A DNA stretch of 64,000 nucleotides from Rhyzopertha dominica. Lineage: Eukaryota; Arthropoda; Insecta; Coleoptera; Bostrichidae. Every line of letters begins with the position of its first letter. Within the stretch, counting starts at the first letter, position 1. Shown piece by piece: positions 1 to 11,200 of the stretch. The stretch covers positions 38,216,257 through 38,280,256 of the forward strand of contig QCXZ01000003.1 of assembly GCA_025024175.1 (NCBI GenBank), given 5' to 3'. Both the position numbers and the translations under genes were made by a program. Below the pieces are notes generated by a model, which was not told the origin of the DNA, did no database searches, and saw nothing but the letters and a program-made list of their open reading frames with translations.

Positions 1-1087
1 GGCCGACTAAACACAGTCCAGCACCAGAACCCGCGGTGCCGTATACCGTATAGTGGAATAATATAGTCGACATTCGTAGGTAGGTGACAAGAACCATTTT
101 GTTTGATTTCTCTCTCTCACGACTACAAACACAATTTCGTACAATGCCCTTAATGAAGCGTGTCCCGCTGTCCCGTCAAACTTCGATTTACACTGACCAT
201 GAAAAATTCTACAAGTGCCGGGAATTTTTACTTGGCATTTTAATAATTGAGCATTTATGCTTAGGTATTTGGCGAGATTTGATTTACAGTGACACTAATT
301 TTACATTATTTTAAATAAAGATAATTGCTTTACTAGTGCCAATTATGAATTATTCGATTTCCCGGCGTTTCACACAATCATTTGCTAACAGTGTTGTCCC
401 GTAATAAAGTGATAAATCTAAAGGATTTGTCAAGGCAATATGCTCATGCTAATGTCGTTTGAAAAACAAGGCGCACTAAATTTCTTTGTTTCAAGAAATT
501 TTTGAAATGGTTTCGTCGGGATAGGTATTGATCAGCGCTTGTACAGGATCCAGATGCTCGTTATTGGTCGTTATGATTTACAGTTGTTTTATTAACCGGG
601 AATAGGTATGTGCGCTCTGCGATGGGCGGACGACGAATAAAAACGCAGATATTTTACACTGTTTACAACAGCATTAAGGATAAGAACGCTTTACTGCTAA
701 AACCTCTTTTTTTAAGTGCTTTTAGTAATCGCATTTGCATTGAGTTACTGTTCTATTATTTCACAATCATCAAATGCCTACATTTTATGTGCAAAAGTAT
801 GTAGGTAGCCATAGATAATGTAAAACAAGATATGCAACTGGTTTTCGGCCTGGTAGTGGTAGATAATCGTAATACCTAACTCACTGGGGTTTTATTGGTG
901 ATAAATCTACATAGTTCATTCCTATTATTGTTCGGTTCAAGAAAAACCAATTACAATTATTAATTTTTTAAGTCGGAAAGTACCTCTTGCGACGTTGAAA
1001 GCGCCCATTCTAAGTTCGATTATAACAATATATTTTTGAGATTATGAATATATACAAGGTGTTCCCCCACTCCTCGGGTTTATACAT
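1..1087. other. No gene recognised
   Basis: AT-rich sequence with short frames only. It is probably part of a long intron of the ANKRD11/12-like gene, but nothing in it proves this. Confidence 0.5.
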
Positions 1088-1436
1088 GGGTATAGTCCTT
1101 CTGCCTGAGATCTAGCCACCATAAAGTTATAAAACGTAAAGTTAAAAACCGTAAAGTTCTAAAACACCTCGAATGGTCGAATGTTATTTAAACTTATTTA
1201 TGTCACTATACTGTGGTAGTGCGTCATTGTGTCTACCTCCAGATATTCATGGAAATCGTCCCAGGTATATTATACCTAAGAGGAATTTCTGTAAACATCT
1301 GGAAGATCGACGCATGGCCAGTCTTTTAGTGTCATAAATAAATTTAAATGACATTTGGGCTGTTTTAGAACTTTTTGGTTTTTAATTTTAGGTTTTATAA
1401 CTTTTTGGAAGCTAAACTTGCGGCAGAAGGACTATA
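1088..1436. repeat. Fold-back repeat, about 105-115-bp arms
   Basis: The arm 1088-1204 returns in reverse complement at 1332-1436. Both carry TATAGTCCTTCTGCC at the outer end, the AAGTTATAAAAC / AAAAACC / GTTCTAAAAC core and a TTTAAA-TTATTTATG inner end. The loop is about 125 bp. It fits a MITE or fold-back element. Confidence 0.75.
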
Positions 1437-1728
1437 CCTAACTTCGTTATTTGAAGAGCTACAAAATTGGAGCAAAGTTGCTAAATTTGATACTCAACAA
1501 GAATGTTTTCAAATTTAAGATGCCTGCAAATTTTTGAGTTATTAATAAAAAATGAAAATGTCAAATGCCTTAAATTAAAAACAATGTTAGGGCACTATTT
1601 TAAGTAGTTTAGATAAAAAAAATTCTACGTTTTGAGCTTGTGACCATCATCAAGTTTATTTCTTACGGAGCATAACTTCACTTTTGACATTTAAAAAAAA
1701 TATGTTTTTTCCCCGAGTTTGACATGTA

Positions 1729-3011
1729 TAGTCCGGTCAAGTTGACCAGAAAAGTAGGAGTATGCTTGCATAAATACCTAACCAGCTGAAAATTTACATG
1801 AACGTTAGGGATACCACTAGGTCAGTCAGACAAAAATTATAGATCGTGCATCTATCTACAAAAATTGTCCCTGCACTTTCTCCTAAGATTTACAATTTCT
1901 AAGAAAAAGTGATTCTAAAATTTATTAAAGTTCTATCCTCCATAATAATAATATGTCCACATTTCCATACCACTTATGAGGTAGGTAGTGTACTTAGCAT
2001 GTTTTTTTTTTATTATAGTTTTACCGATAGGCCTAATCCACTCTCTATTTTACTGAAGTTTAATGGAATGACAGGTCTTCTTATTCAACTTCTTCTTCTT
2101 CGTCTTCCTGAGTCAATGTAAATTGTTGTAACAGTGATACATCAGTTGTTTTGGCGTTGATATAAGGATCTTTTTCTGTTGGAGATTCAACATTTGAACA
2201 TGACTGGCCTTGACACCTGGTGCACGCTGGTGATCAAAATAAGCCTTTTTTTTTGCAGCTGCATTTCAAATTACATACCTTTTTGCAAAATAGTATTAAG
2301 GAGCGTTTCTGGTACACATGGAAGTAGAGTGTGGATTGATTTCAGTTTCCAGTACATTACTAATTAGGCTCCAACACCATTCTTCTGGGTCCATTTCATT
2401 ATCAAGCCACACTTGAACCTAGTAATGCATTCAATAAAAATATTTGTGAGCAGAAGTCGAGGTTGGAGGAAGACAGGCTAATTGCACATGTTTTTATTAT
2501 GTATACTTTTGCAAAAGATAAGTCACATAACTTATCTATGCAAGTAATTATTTGGAGATCCACATACAGACAAAAGAAAGCGAACGCCGTTGGTAATTAG
2601 TTTCTGAGGCAGAGTTTTTCAGAAACTTTTGAGTATGTAATTAAATTTCCTTATATTATGCGTAATGATGTACATAGGCAGCATAGTCATGCATATTATG
2701 GAGTACAGAACTTTGAAATTATGAAAACGTTTTTTCTAAGAAATGGTGCAACTTAGGAAAAAAACTGTTAGAACAATTATTGTAGACAATTGCATGATGT
2801 GAATTTTTGTCTCAGCTATTTTTATCATAAAATTATCGCTAAAAAATTCCAAAAAACCCAATTTTGCAAACTTTGACCTTGCATAAAATTTTTTGCACAC
2901 ATAGGTTGATAGGAATTTTTCACAATTTCATTATAATGGTATCTCTAACATTCATGTAAATTTTCAGCTGGTTGGGAATTCATGCAAGGGTGGTTTATTT
3001 TGACGGGACTA
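1729..3011. mobile_element. DNA-transposon relic with long imperfect inverted ends
   Basis: The left end TAGTCCGGTCAA (1729-1740) matches the reverse complement of 3000-3011 (TAGTCCCGTCAA) at 11 of 12. Homology continues inward for about 80-90 bp, including AACCAGCTGAAAATTTACAT. A broken coding relic lies inside on the minus strand. The superfamily is not determined and no clear target duplication is seen. Confidence 0.75.
2083..2400 (-). pseudogene. Cysteine-rich C-terminal relic of a transposon-encoded protein
   Basis: The minus strand reads a DPEEWCWSLISNVLE-like stretch, then (after a frameshift) CNLKCSCKKKGLF, a stop at a position where the pattern expects Cys, and SPACTRCQGQSCSN, ending in an acidic tail QEDEEEEVE and a stop. 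The spacing C-x3-C-x-C-K-x-G-L-x-C-S-x-A-C-x2-C-x-G-x2-C-x-N recurs in many insect repeat-associated proteins of unknown role. It is dead here. Confidence 0.6.
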
Positions 3012-3026
3012 GCAGGTAACACATAG

Positions 3027-3984
3027 TACAGGGTTTCTATAAATGATTAATTCAACGCGGACGGTGTTCATTTCTGAATTNTTTGTGCCGTTTTTTTGTA
3101 ACTGCTGCCANGCTACAATATGCACGGNGATAGTACTAAAGGTTGCAGATCAGTGTCACCCCACACCTCCGAAATGNGAGCTTTCTGCAATCTTAAAGTT
3201 AATTATCCCACAAAACACTACAAAATATGTTGAAAATACACACTCCCAGGCATTTTCTCGTACTAAAAGATATCAAATAATTCAGTAAGCGACAGATGAC
3301 AAGTAGGCAATAGTTGTGTTCACCTTCCTGAGAGGTGGCAAATTGTTTTAATCGCTAATTTCCATGGGGAATTTCCAGGGGTTTCTCTGCACTACCTTAT
3401 GAGACGCGGCTTAAGAAAATGAACATTGATCTTCTCTCCGTGAGACGAGAGAGAGCCGAACTAATCCAATCATTTAGAATAACTCACGGGCTATTCCACA
3501 ACTCTTCAGCTCGCAGTATCGTCACACTCAGCACTCATGCCCGTCTACGTGGTCACCAGTTTAAATTAAAGAAGGAAAACTTTAAAACTTCTCACCGGCT
3601 GCATTTTATCTCAAACCGCTGTTTCGAACTCTGGAACTCTCTTCCTGAAAATGTGGTCTATGCCCCGACCATTGCTTACTTCAAACACCGCTTGGAACGG
3701 TTCAGAGCGTTAGAGTAATGTTTGTGTGCGTGTCTGCGGCTGGCTGTTTTGTGCGAGTCTTCCTAATCGGTGTGTGTCGCATCTCTCAATGAATTTGTTA
3801 ATTTTGTTTGGTTTTTCTGATTATGTATATTTACTACCTGTTTTTTACATTATTTTGCGGCTGTTCGCACGTTATTTTAGTTTATTTTATAGTATAGGCC
3901 TTGCCTCTATAATTTATCTTTATGTTAATAATAATAATAATAATAAACGCCCTGGATGCATGAATCATTTATAGAAACCCTGTA
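3027..3984. mobile_element. TIR element, 958 bp, with perfect 22-bp ends at TA
   Basis: Positions 3027-3048 are an exact reverse complement of 3963-3984; each end starts TACAGGGTTTC. If TA is the target duplication, the repeats start CAGGGTTTC, as in Tc1/mariner-type or related MITEs. Four of the window's seven N bases lie in its left half, as expected for a collapsed multicopy repeat. It contains a LINE tail. Confidence 0.8.
3386..3947 (+). mobile_element. LINE 3' end with (TAA)n tail
   Basis: The frame YETRLKKMNIDLLSVRRERA ... FISNRCFELWNSLPENVVYA ... FKHRLERF is the typical C-terminal tail of non-LTR retrotransposon reverse transcriptases, intact to its stop at 3718. It is followed by about 200 bp of 3' UTR and a (TAA)n run at 3927-3946. 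It is 5'-truncated and sits inside the 958-bp TIR element. Confidence 0.75.
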
Positions 3985-4067
3985 TTTTACTAATGGATTA
4001 TTACACTAGGTACTTAAAATCAACAAATAACATTTGTTCCATTTAAATTGTGGACGATGTTTTACTC

Positions 4068-4600
4068 CTAAGGTGCCACTCCTTTCCTAGTGCGCTCTGT
4101 AACTGTCTCTTGACACGTCATATTAAGCCTTCCAGTTATCGGTAGGGTGTATGAAATACATTCATATTTTCGAATACAATATATGAAGTGCAAACAACAA
4201 TTTTGTACTTTTTGTATTCTCTTAGTGTCCCTAACTGTCAAACATGGCCCGTAAACGTTATCACAGTAATTGAAGTATGACAGCAGCAATGACTCACATA
4301 ATATAATTTTAGATTTGTTATCAAATATATGCTCATAGCTAAACAACAACTTCAGTGTACTGTATGCTTTCTTAAGCAGGTATAATGGTGTGAGAACCTC
4401 AAGTCCCTATATATAATTACCCCTAAACTCTTAGCTTGCTTGGCAGATTCAATTTGGACATTTTCCAATGTAATATTGAAGTCATTTCTTCGAAATCACC
4501 GAAGCGTATAATTAAGGAATTTGCCGGATTCAATGTTATACCGTATTTTTGTAAAATCACTAATCCTCTGCAGATCACACTAATTCGTGATCAGGAGCAT
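4068..4600 (-). pseudogene. LINE reverse-transcriptase C-terminal fragment, frameshifted
   Basis: The minus strand encodes, across a frameshift, ITLNPANSLIIRFGDFEEM, AKSLGVIIYRDLRFS and a SYFNYCDNVYGPC block followed by RIQKVQNCCLHFIY. These match the late RT and thumb region of Jockey/CR1-like LINEs. Confidence 0.7.
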
Positions 4601-4977
4601 TATGAGCTGTGCAAATACTTGCAAAATAAAATATGCCTGCAGAGTAGTATGATTGCAAATCACAGAGGTCGGTTGGATTGTCTTGTTAAGCAAATTTTTG
4701 AGTTTTTAAAAATTTCACCCTTATTTTTTTTGCATGAATACTTTGAACATGAATATAAACGACTAAAACCAGTCTTACATTTTATGGAAACCCAAAAGGT
4801 ACTTATGCATGACTATGCTGAATTTAGTATCAAGTAATCTCAATAAACGTTTGTTAAATAAATTTATGCACATTTTTTTTTCTATGAAAACCTATTGATT
4901 TTGTATTTATCATGGTGTTGAAGTATAATGGCAAATCTGACATAAGCTTAATGATAATATTGCTTTAATATTTTCAG

Positions 4978-5216
4978 AATCAAGTGTATCTACGAGACTT
5001 CAGCCGCGCTTAAGGGATGAAAAGAAACTTACAGAGTCCAGCAGTAAGCAGAAATCAGCAGCTGATGACGCTATGGATACAGCGAAAGCTAGTAATCCTG
5101 AAGACGTGTATGAATTCAAATCGGTAAAGGAATCTGAATCCTCTCCAGAGCAAAAATCTTCTGATCCACTTGAGATGGATGTGGAATGTAATGAGGGAGG
5201 GAGTCAGTCAATACAG
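4978..5216 (+). CDS. ANKRD11/ANKRD12: ANKRD11/12-like exon a (first visible)
   Basis: The acceptor is TTTTCAG and the donor ATACAG/GTTAAT. The exon enters with two bases of a split codon, so an earlier exon must end in phase 1. It encodes 79 residues of acidic and Ser/Lys-rich low-complexity sequence with no domain I can name. Confidence 0.85.
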
Positions 5217-8200
5217 GTTAATTTAATATTTTATTATCATAAATTTTCCCAATTGTACTATTTTTATATACTTATAATAGGCTGATGATAATACAAAGAG
5301 AAACCTATCAGAGTTGGCTGAAGGTATGGAGGAGGGAACTGATGAAGAATCAAAGAGGAAGAAACGAAAAGAAGAAGTCAGTGGGAAAGATAGTAAACCT
5401 ACACCAACTGCAAGAAGTGCCAGTCAGAACAAAGGACAAGGTGAGCAAATGATAAAATCACCTCTAAAATTTTAACATACAGTGATATCACATTTGATGA
5501 GGAACTTCGCTGAGGACAGAATGCCAAGAGCTGTAGTATAACTATTTGTTGAGCCATAAATAAAGTCTTTATTTTTTATTATGTCTGGTGTTAATTACAT
5601 TAAATTTTTTGAGATTGAATCTAAAATAAATTAAATGCTTCTAAATCGATTGCCTAAAATATTATATTTATGAAGTACAGAATATTTTACATTAACGAAG
5701 GTATGAATGTCATGTTTTAATATACTTTTTTCTATTTTGTGTTCTGAATGGAGCCATTATGAAACGTAATAAAGGGTTTCGTAATAGAGCCATTATGAAA
5801 TCGATTTTTTTATTTTTCCATGTTGATACCACTAAAAAGCCTTGAGGTAACATCACAGACATCGATTCTTTTATCTAGACTGCTAAGGCCTGGTTCCACA
5901 AACGTGGATCAAATTTGATCAGAATTTATTCTGTAGTCCTTGCTATATAGCAACACCAATTGGGTATTTGCCATGTATTTATATTTTATTAAATTTCATA
6001 TTAATAGGCAGCATCTAATCCACAAAACAGCTGTGACAGCTTAGAAATTCGAAAAAATGGATTGTAAGGTGTATTTTTAATATTAAAAATGTGAATATTC
6101 AAAGGGACCGCCAAAACGCGAACATATTGGCCGTGACGTCAGGTGTCTTGTAAATGGCCGCTTGTTTACATCTGGGGTCAGCACGTCATGCGTCAGCCTC
6201 AGCCCGTCAATTTATCAGTTTGNTGTTTGCGTTCATTTTGTGACAAGCGAATTAAAATACTCCAAGAAAAAGTGAAATACTTATGACTTATGACTTCTGA
6301 AGGCATGTTCATTGTTATGGAATCTGTGTACAGCGACGAGCGGTTCAACGCGGCGGAGATGAGGAACGTAAAAGCAACAGCATAAGTCAACTTTTTATCA
6401 AATTAACGTAGCATTGATAATTTGATCACAGTGGGTTGTTGGAAACATACTCTTTGTAAACATAAAAATGTAAGAATCCATAATGTACCCTAAACTTGAC
6501 ATTTATTTTAGATGTCAGAATAAATATAAATTGCCATTTATTTTCGGGGCTCTTGCAGCTCGTTTTCGGTCTGGCTAACAGTCGAATATATGGGGAACAA
6601 CGTCGTTCCTTATTATAACATTTCAATCTATCAACTTGAAACGCATATAATTTTTCATATCTACTTCAAGCTATAACAAAATGGAAACTGAATGGTAAAC
6701 ACTTATAACCCCAAAAAGAAAAATAAAACTTACAGTAAATATTAAGATGACCTTCACAACAGAAAAACAAACTTTGCAATTTCGGCATATCACTTCTAGA
6801 GGCCTTGAACAACTTTTTCATACGTTGATAATCTCGAGGAATAACTATGTACAAAACAACACTCGTTTTGTTTTCCATACATAATAGATGCTTGTAAAAC
6901 TACACAAATCACTTTTTGGTGCCACCTCTTACACCGTCCTTTCAATAAACACCACACAAAAGCTTTTCCAATACAAGAATGATACTACACCATTAAACAG
7001 CAGGCTCCTCGGTAATGTTTGCATGACACTTGACGTCACGAGTTCAATAACCTTGGATAGAAGCGTTTTGGCGGTGACTCCTAGGATTCGAATTTCAGAC
7101 CTAAAATTCTCCACCTACAAATATTTTTTTGGTTTTTTTTAACATGGCGTACGATATATATGCACTTCAAGATTCATTTTACGTAATTTTCAAAAAAAGT
7201 GATAATACCTAATTAGAATATCGGATTCATGATGTTGCAAGACAACGACTGCGGATTAAGCTCGGATCAAATTTGATACACACTACAACCAGCCCTAAAT
7301 CTCATGGCATGCACGAGAAAATGTTGTGATGACCAGTAAGTTGCTTGTTTGTAAGGCAGTGAGTCTGCACAGTAACTTGCAAGCGTGACTGAGTGAATGG
7401 TGATTGGCGAGATATCTGACAGGTCCTGTTGTTTGTTATGACGTTGCCATGACATTCCCATATTATCTTTACTGCACATGTTCTGGCAAAGATTATTTAT
7501 CACAAAATCTTATCTTTGCTGTGTATTTTTGTGGGAACATTAAACAAACTCCAAGCCTTAACTCTGTAGCTGTCATGGGTCTTGTCAAAATTTACATTTA
7601 GCAACCTTAAGCATGGCAGGTTAAAATTCCTTATATGTTTGATTATTAAATTTCTCACATTTTTTTTGCATAGAAGATGGAAACCACACAAAATAGAAAA
7701 AATTATATAAAAATTCTATGTCATAAGGCTCTGTCACACTCATCTATTACAGAACTCGCCTTTGCATCGTTTTGTGAACATTGGATTTGTATGCGACAAA
7801 ATGGCACCTTATGAATAGGAAATATAAAACACACTGTTTTAGCAGCTAGCATTTATTTCGCAATCTTGGAAATAATAACAGTTTAAATAAATTTTAAATA
7901 AGGAGCTCTTGTACTAACTCCATCGATGGAAATTTCCTTGAAGCTGTTTGTAGTTTTCCTGCCACATTTAACCTACATTGTTTTGTTTGAAGATAATCAT
8001 GCACAGTATTCTTTGAATCTTGTTATGACAAAATGAAGTTACATCATTTTCCAGGAACATGTAGTTCAAATAAATTCAGAAGGGGAGGACAATTAATTTG
8101 AGCTGACAAAATATAAATAAACATACAGTCAAACACACATCTACGATTTTTTAACAAAGATAAACCAGAGTAATTTAAAATATCATAGTTATTTCTATAT

Positions 8201-11200
8201 TACAAAATATTTAATTTAAAGCAAGAAAACTTTACAAACTTTTTTTAATATTTTCAATTCTATGAATATGGCTATTGCAAAGAGGAGACCAAATAATTGT
8301 GCAATATTCTAAATTAGAGCGCACAAATTAATGATTAGAATGATTTAATAAATATGAGAATTATAAGATAATTGGCTATCTACAGTAACACCTAAATCAC
8401 GAAATTTAACAAGGTTTATCAGCTTGTTTTCTTCAATGAAATAGATGCTAGTGTTAATTTGTCCTTTATGGCTAAATCTTGTCACTGAACACTTAGATAC
8501 ATTTAATTCTAACTGATTAACTTTACATCACTTTATAATGAAATCTATTATATATCTTCTTGAATGAAACTACCTACCTTCACTGTTATCTGAATCTGAA
8601 ATCATTGTAAAAATCCTAAGGTCATTGCCAAACAGTAATATCTGACAATGCTTGACTACACGAACTACATCATTGAAAAGTATCAGAAATAATACAGGAC
8701 CTAGGTGGGAGCCCCATGAAACTCCAGACAAAGCAGTGATTGAACACTAATTAACATCTATCACCACATACTGTTTGTGTTCTGATAGATATTATCTTAT
8801 CCAACACAGAAAAGGATTACTGATGCCAATTATACAAAGTTTTAATCTCTTTAGTTCAATTAATACTTAATACTTCCACAAAATTCCATGGCCGGTAGCA
8901 CAAAGTTGTAGTGATAGGTACCTAAATTAATTACAAAAATTAAAAGACATTTAAAAGATAATTTTGAATCAAATATTTTAATTCAGCTATCTAGAAATTG
9001 GAATGTTTAAATTATAAAACGAATTTATTTGGAAGCACAGTGTGCTCATGAAAAAATTCCATAAACATCCTCGCAAAAATTAGAAAACATTTAAAAGATA
9101 AATTTTGCTATCATCAGTTTTCATCAGTCGCTTATGTTAATTTCTACTGAAGGTGGCAGCCTAGTTGCCAAAATAGGTATTTAAACTTTCTAAATTAAAA
9201 AAAAAATTTATTGAATATAGGATCGTCAATTTTTCCTTTTATACCAAATATATGTGTCAGAACTGTTTTGTTTCTTGGAAAAATGTTATCCTTCATAAGC
9301 TGATTTTATGTTTTGACTCTTCGTTAGGTAACAAGCAGAGTTCATCTGTGCAAGCTAAAGCCAACATTGCATCAACAAAACCTTCCGCCGTCGACAAGAA
9401 AAGTCCCTGCTCGAGCCCCAAACCCCTTAGTGATGCTGAGGAAGAAGGAAAGACTGATCTGAAAGTACCGCCTTTGAAAATAGTGATCCCACAGACCAGC
9501 ACCAAGGAGGAAGAGACTGGGCAAAGTAGGAATGGTAAGAGTAGTTCCCAGAGGCATTCTCAGGCATTGCCATATGTTGTGGCAAGTTCGAATAGTACTG
9601 GTGGTGATTCGAATGAGAAAGATGCTGCATCAGGAACTACTAGCCCGACAGAAAATAGTGGGAAGCAGGAGGAAAAGAAAGAGGGGACCTTGGCAGGTGG
9701 TGGTGAAGATCAGGTTAGAAAGATTTTCTAGTTACATAGGTGGTTAGATAAGTTTTGCAATATCACTGTATTTATGCAATTTCTTAAAATAATTTCCGTC
9801 CTTTCCGCCATACATAAAAACTATCTTAAAAATTTTCTTTCGATTTCTCAACTGGAAGATCTGAGCATGCTTCATCCCGTGCTGCTAACGACGCTTCGTT
9901 GTTGGTAAGTTTCTTGGTTTTTAATTGATTTTTCACAATTATTAGGAAAAGATTAAAGACACAGGAGACAAGGTCGGGGTCGTGGTGCAAATGCCATGTG
10001 AAAATGTTTATTCTCTGGTTTAGAGGGAGTTGTTCAAGATTGTCGATGATACAAGACAAATATTCTTTTGTGTATCATAGGGCAGTTACAGCACGATCCA
10101 TAATACCTCTTCAGGTAAAAGGTATGAATAAAAAACATACATTTCCGGACCTTGATTTTCGCACTTGTATTTTTTGAAACTCATTTTCAAACAACCAAAC
10201 TTTGTTTTTATTCTTTCAAGGTAAACTAAAATAATATAATGACGTTTCGTTCCATTATAAGACTATTGACATAATTTGAAATCCTGTGCTAATAAGTTTT
10301 TATTTTATTTTTAACATCAATTCACCTAATTACCTATAGCACAAAAACTATTTTTACTTTAAGAATATCATATAAAACTTTATGAACTGTTGATGCACTT
10401 ATATACAGGATGGTTAAAATTCGGGAGTAACGATGGGGATCTCGCTCATTATAAATGGTAGACAGTGGGTTTACTTTCTGCGAAGTCATACATTCTTAAG
10501 TCCAGCAATATGCCCTTAAGAAATCAAGATATTTTTTCTGTTTTTGAGATATTTGAAAAAACTAAGTCAACATTTTTAGTTTTTGTATGGACTTAGTTTA
10601 AAGTAATAAAAAAACTGAAAGCACTTTTTTACAGCAACTTTTCCTGCTTTACATGATGACAACTTCGAATTTTTAACACCTTTAGTCTCCTTTAAACCAT
10701 CTTGATCTTTTTAATTTCGTATAGACGCCATATTGAAATACTGCTTCATCGAATATAAATTTTGTGATTTCAAAAATTTAATAATATATGGCTACAGTGC
10801 TGCTGACTACATCAAAACAAAATTTTTTTGTATATTATTATTTCACGATCAAAATACCATTGCACTTACTCAGATTTTTATTTAGGGTGTCACATTTTTG
10901 GGATGTAACACAAACTTGCATTTTTTAAAATGGAAACTATACTTGGCTTTGCTATGGTTAAAAAGACCTATTTTTCCTGATTAAGAAAATGCGTACATTG
11001 TTGGGTTTATTTTTATTAATTTTGGTATTATTCCAATTTCATGTAATAATTTAATGAGATTTTAGGTTTATGGTCAAAACGGATGTAAATAATATGACGC
11101 TAAACCATGCATAGATACTTATCTCCAAATAATTATTGATTTTCATTAGTTACATGGTACCCTAGATTTAGAAATCTTATGTTTGTATCCAAAAAGGAAT

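Noticed and set aside
4436..4837. Plus-strand 133-codon frame
   Set aside because: Its first third is antisense to the LINE RT fragment at 4068-4600 and the rest is low-complexity intronic sequence.
9293..9747. Minus-strand and alternate plus frames over exon c
   Set aside because: Shadows of the ANKRD11/12-like exon. The chosen frame has matching splice phases and family motifs.
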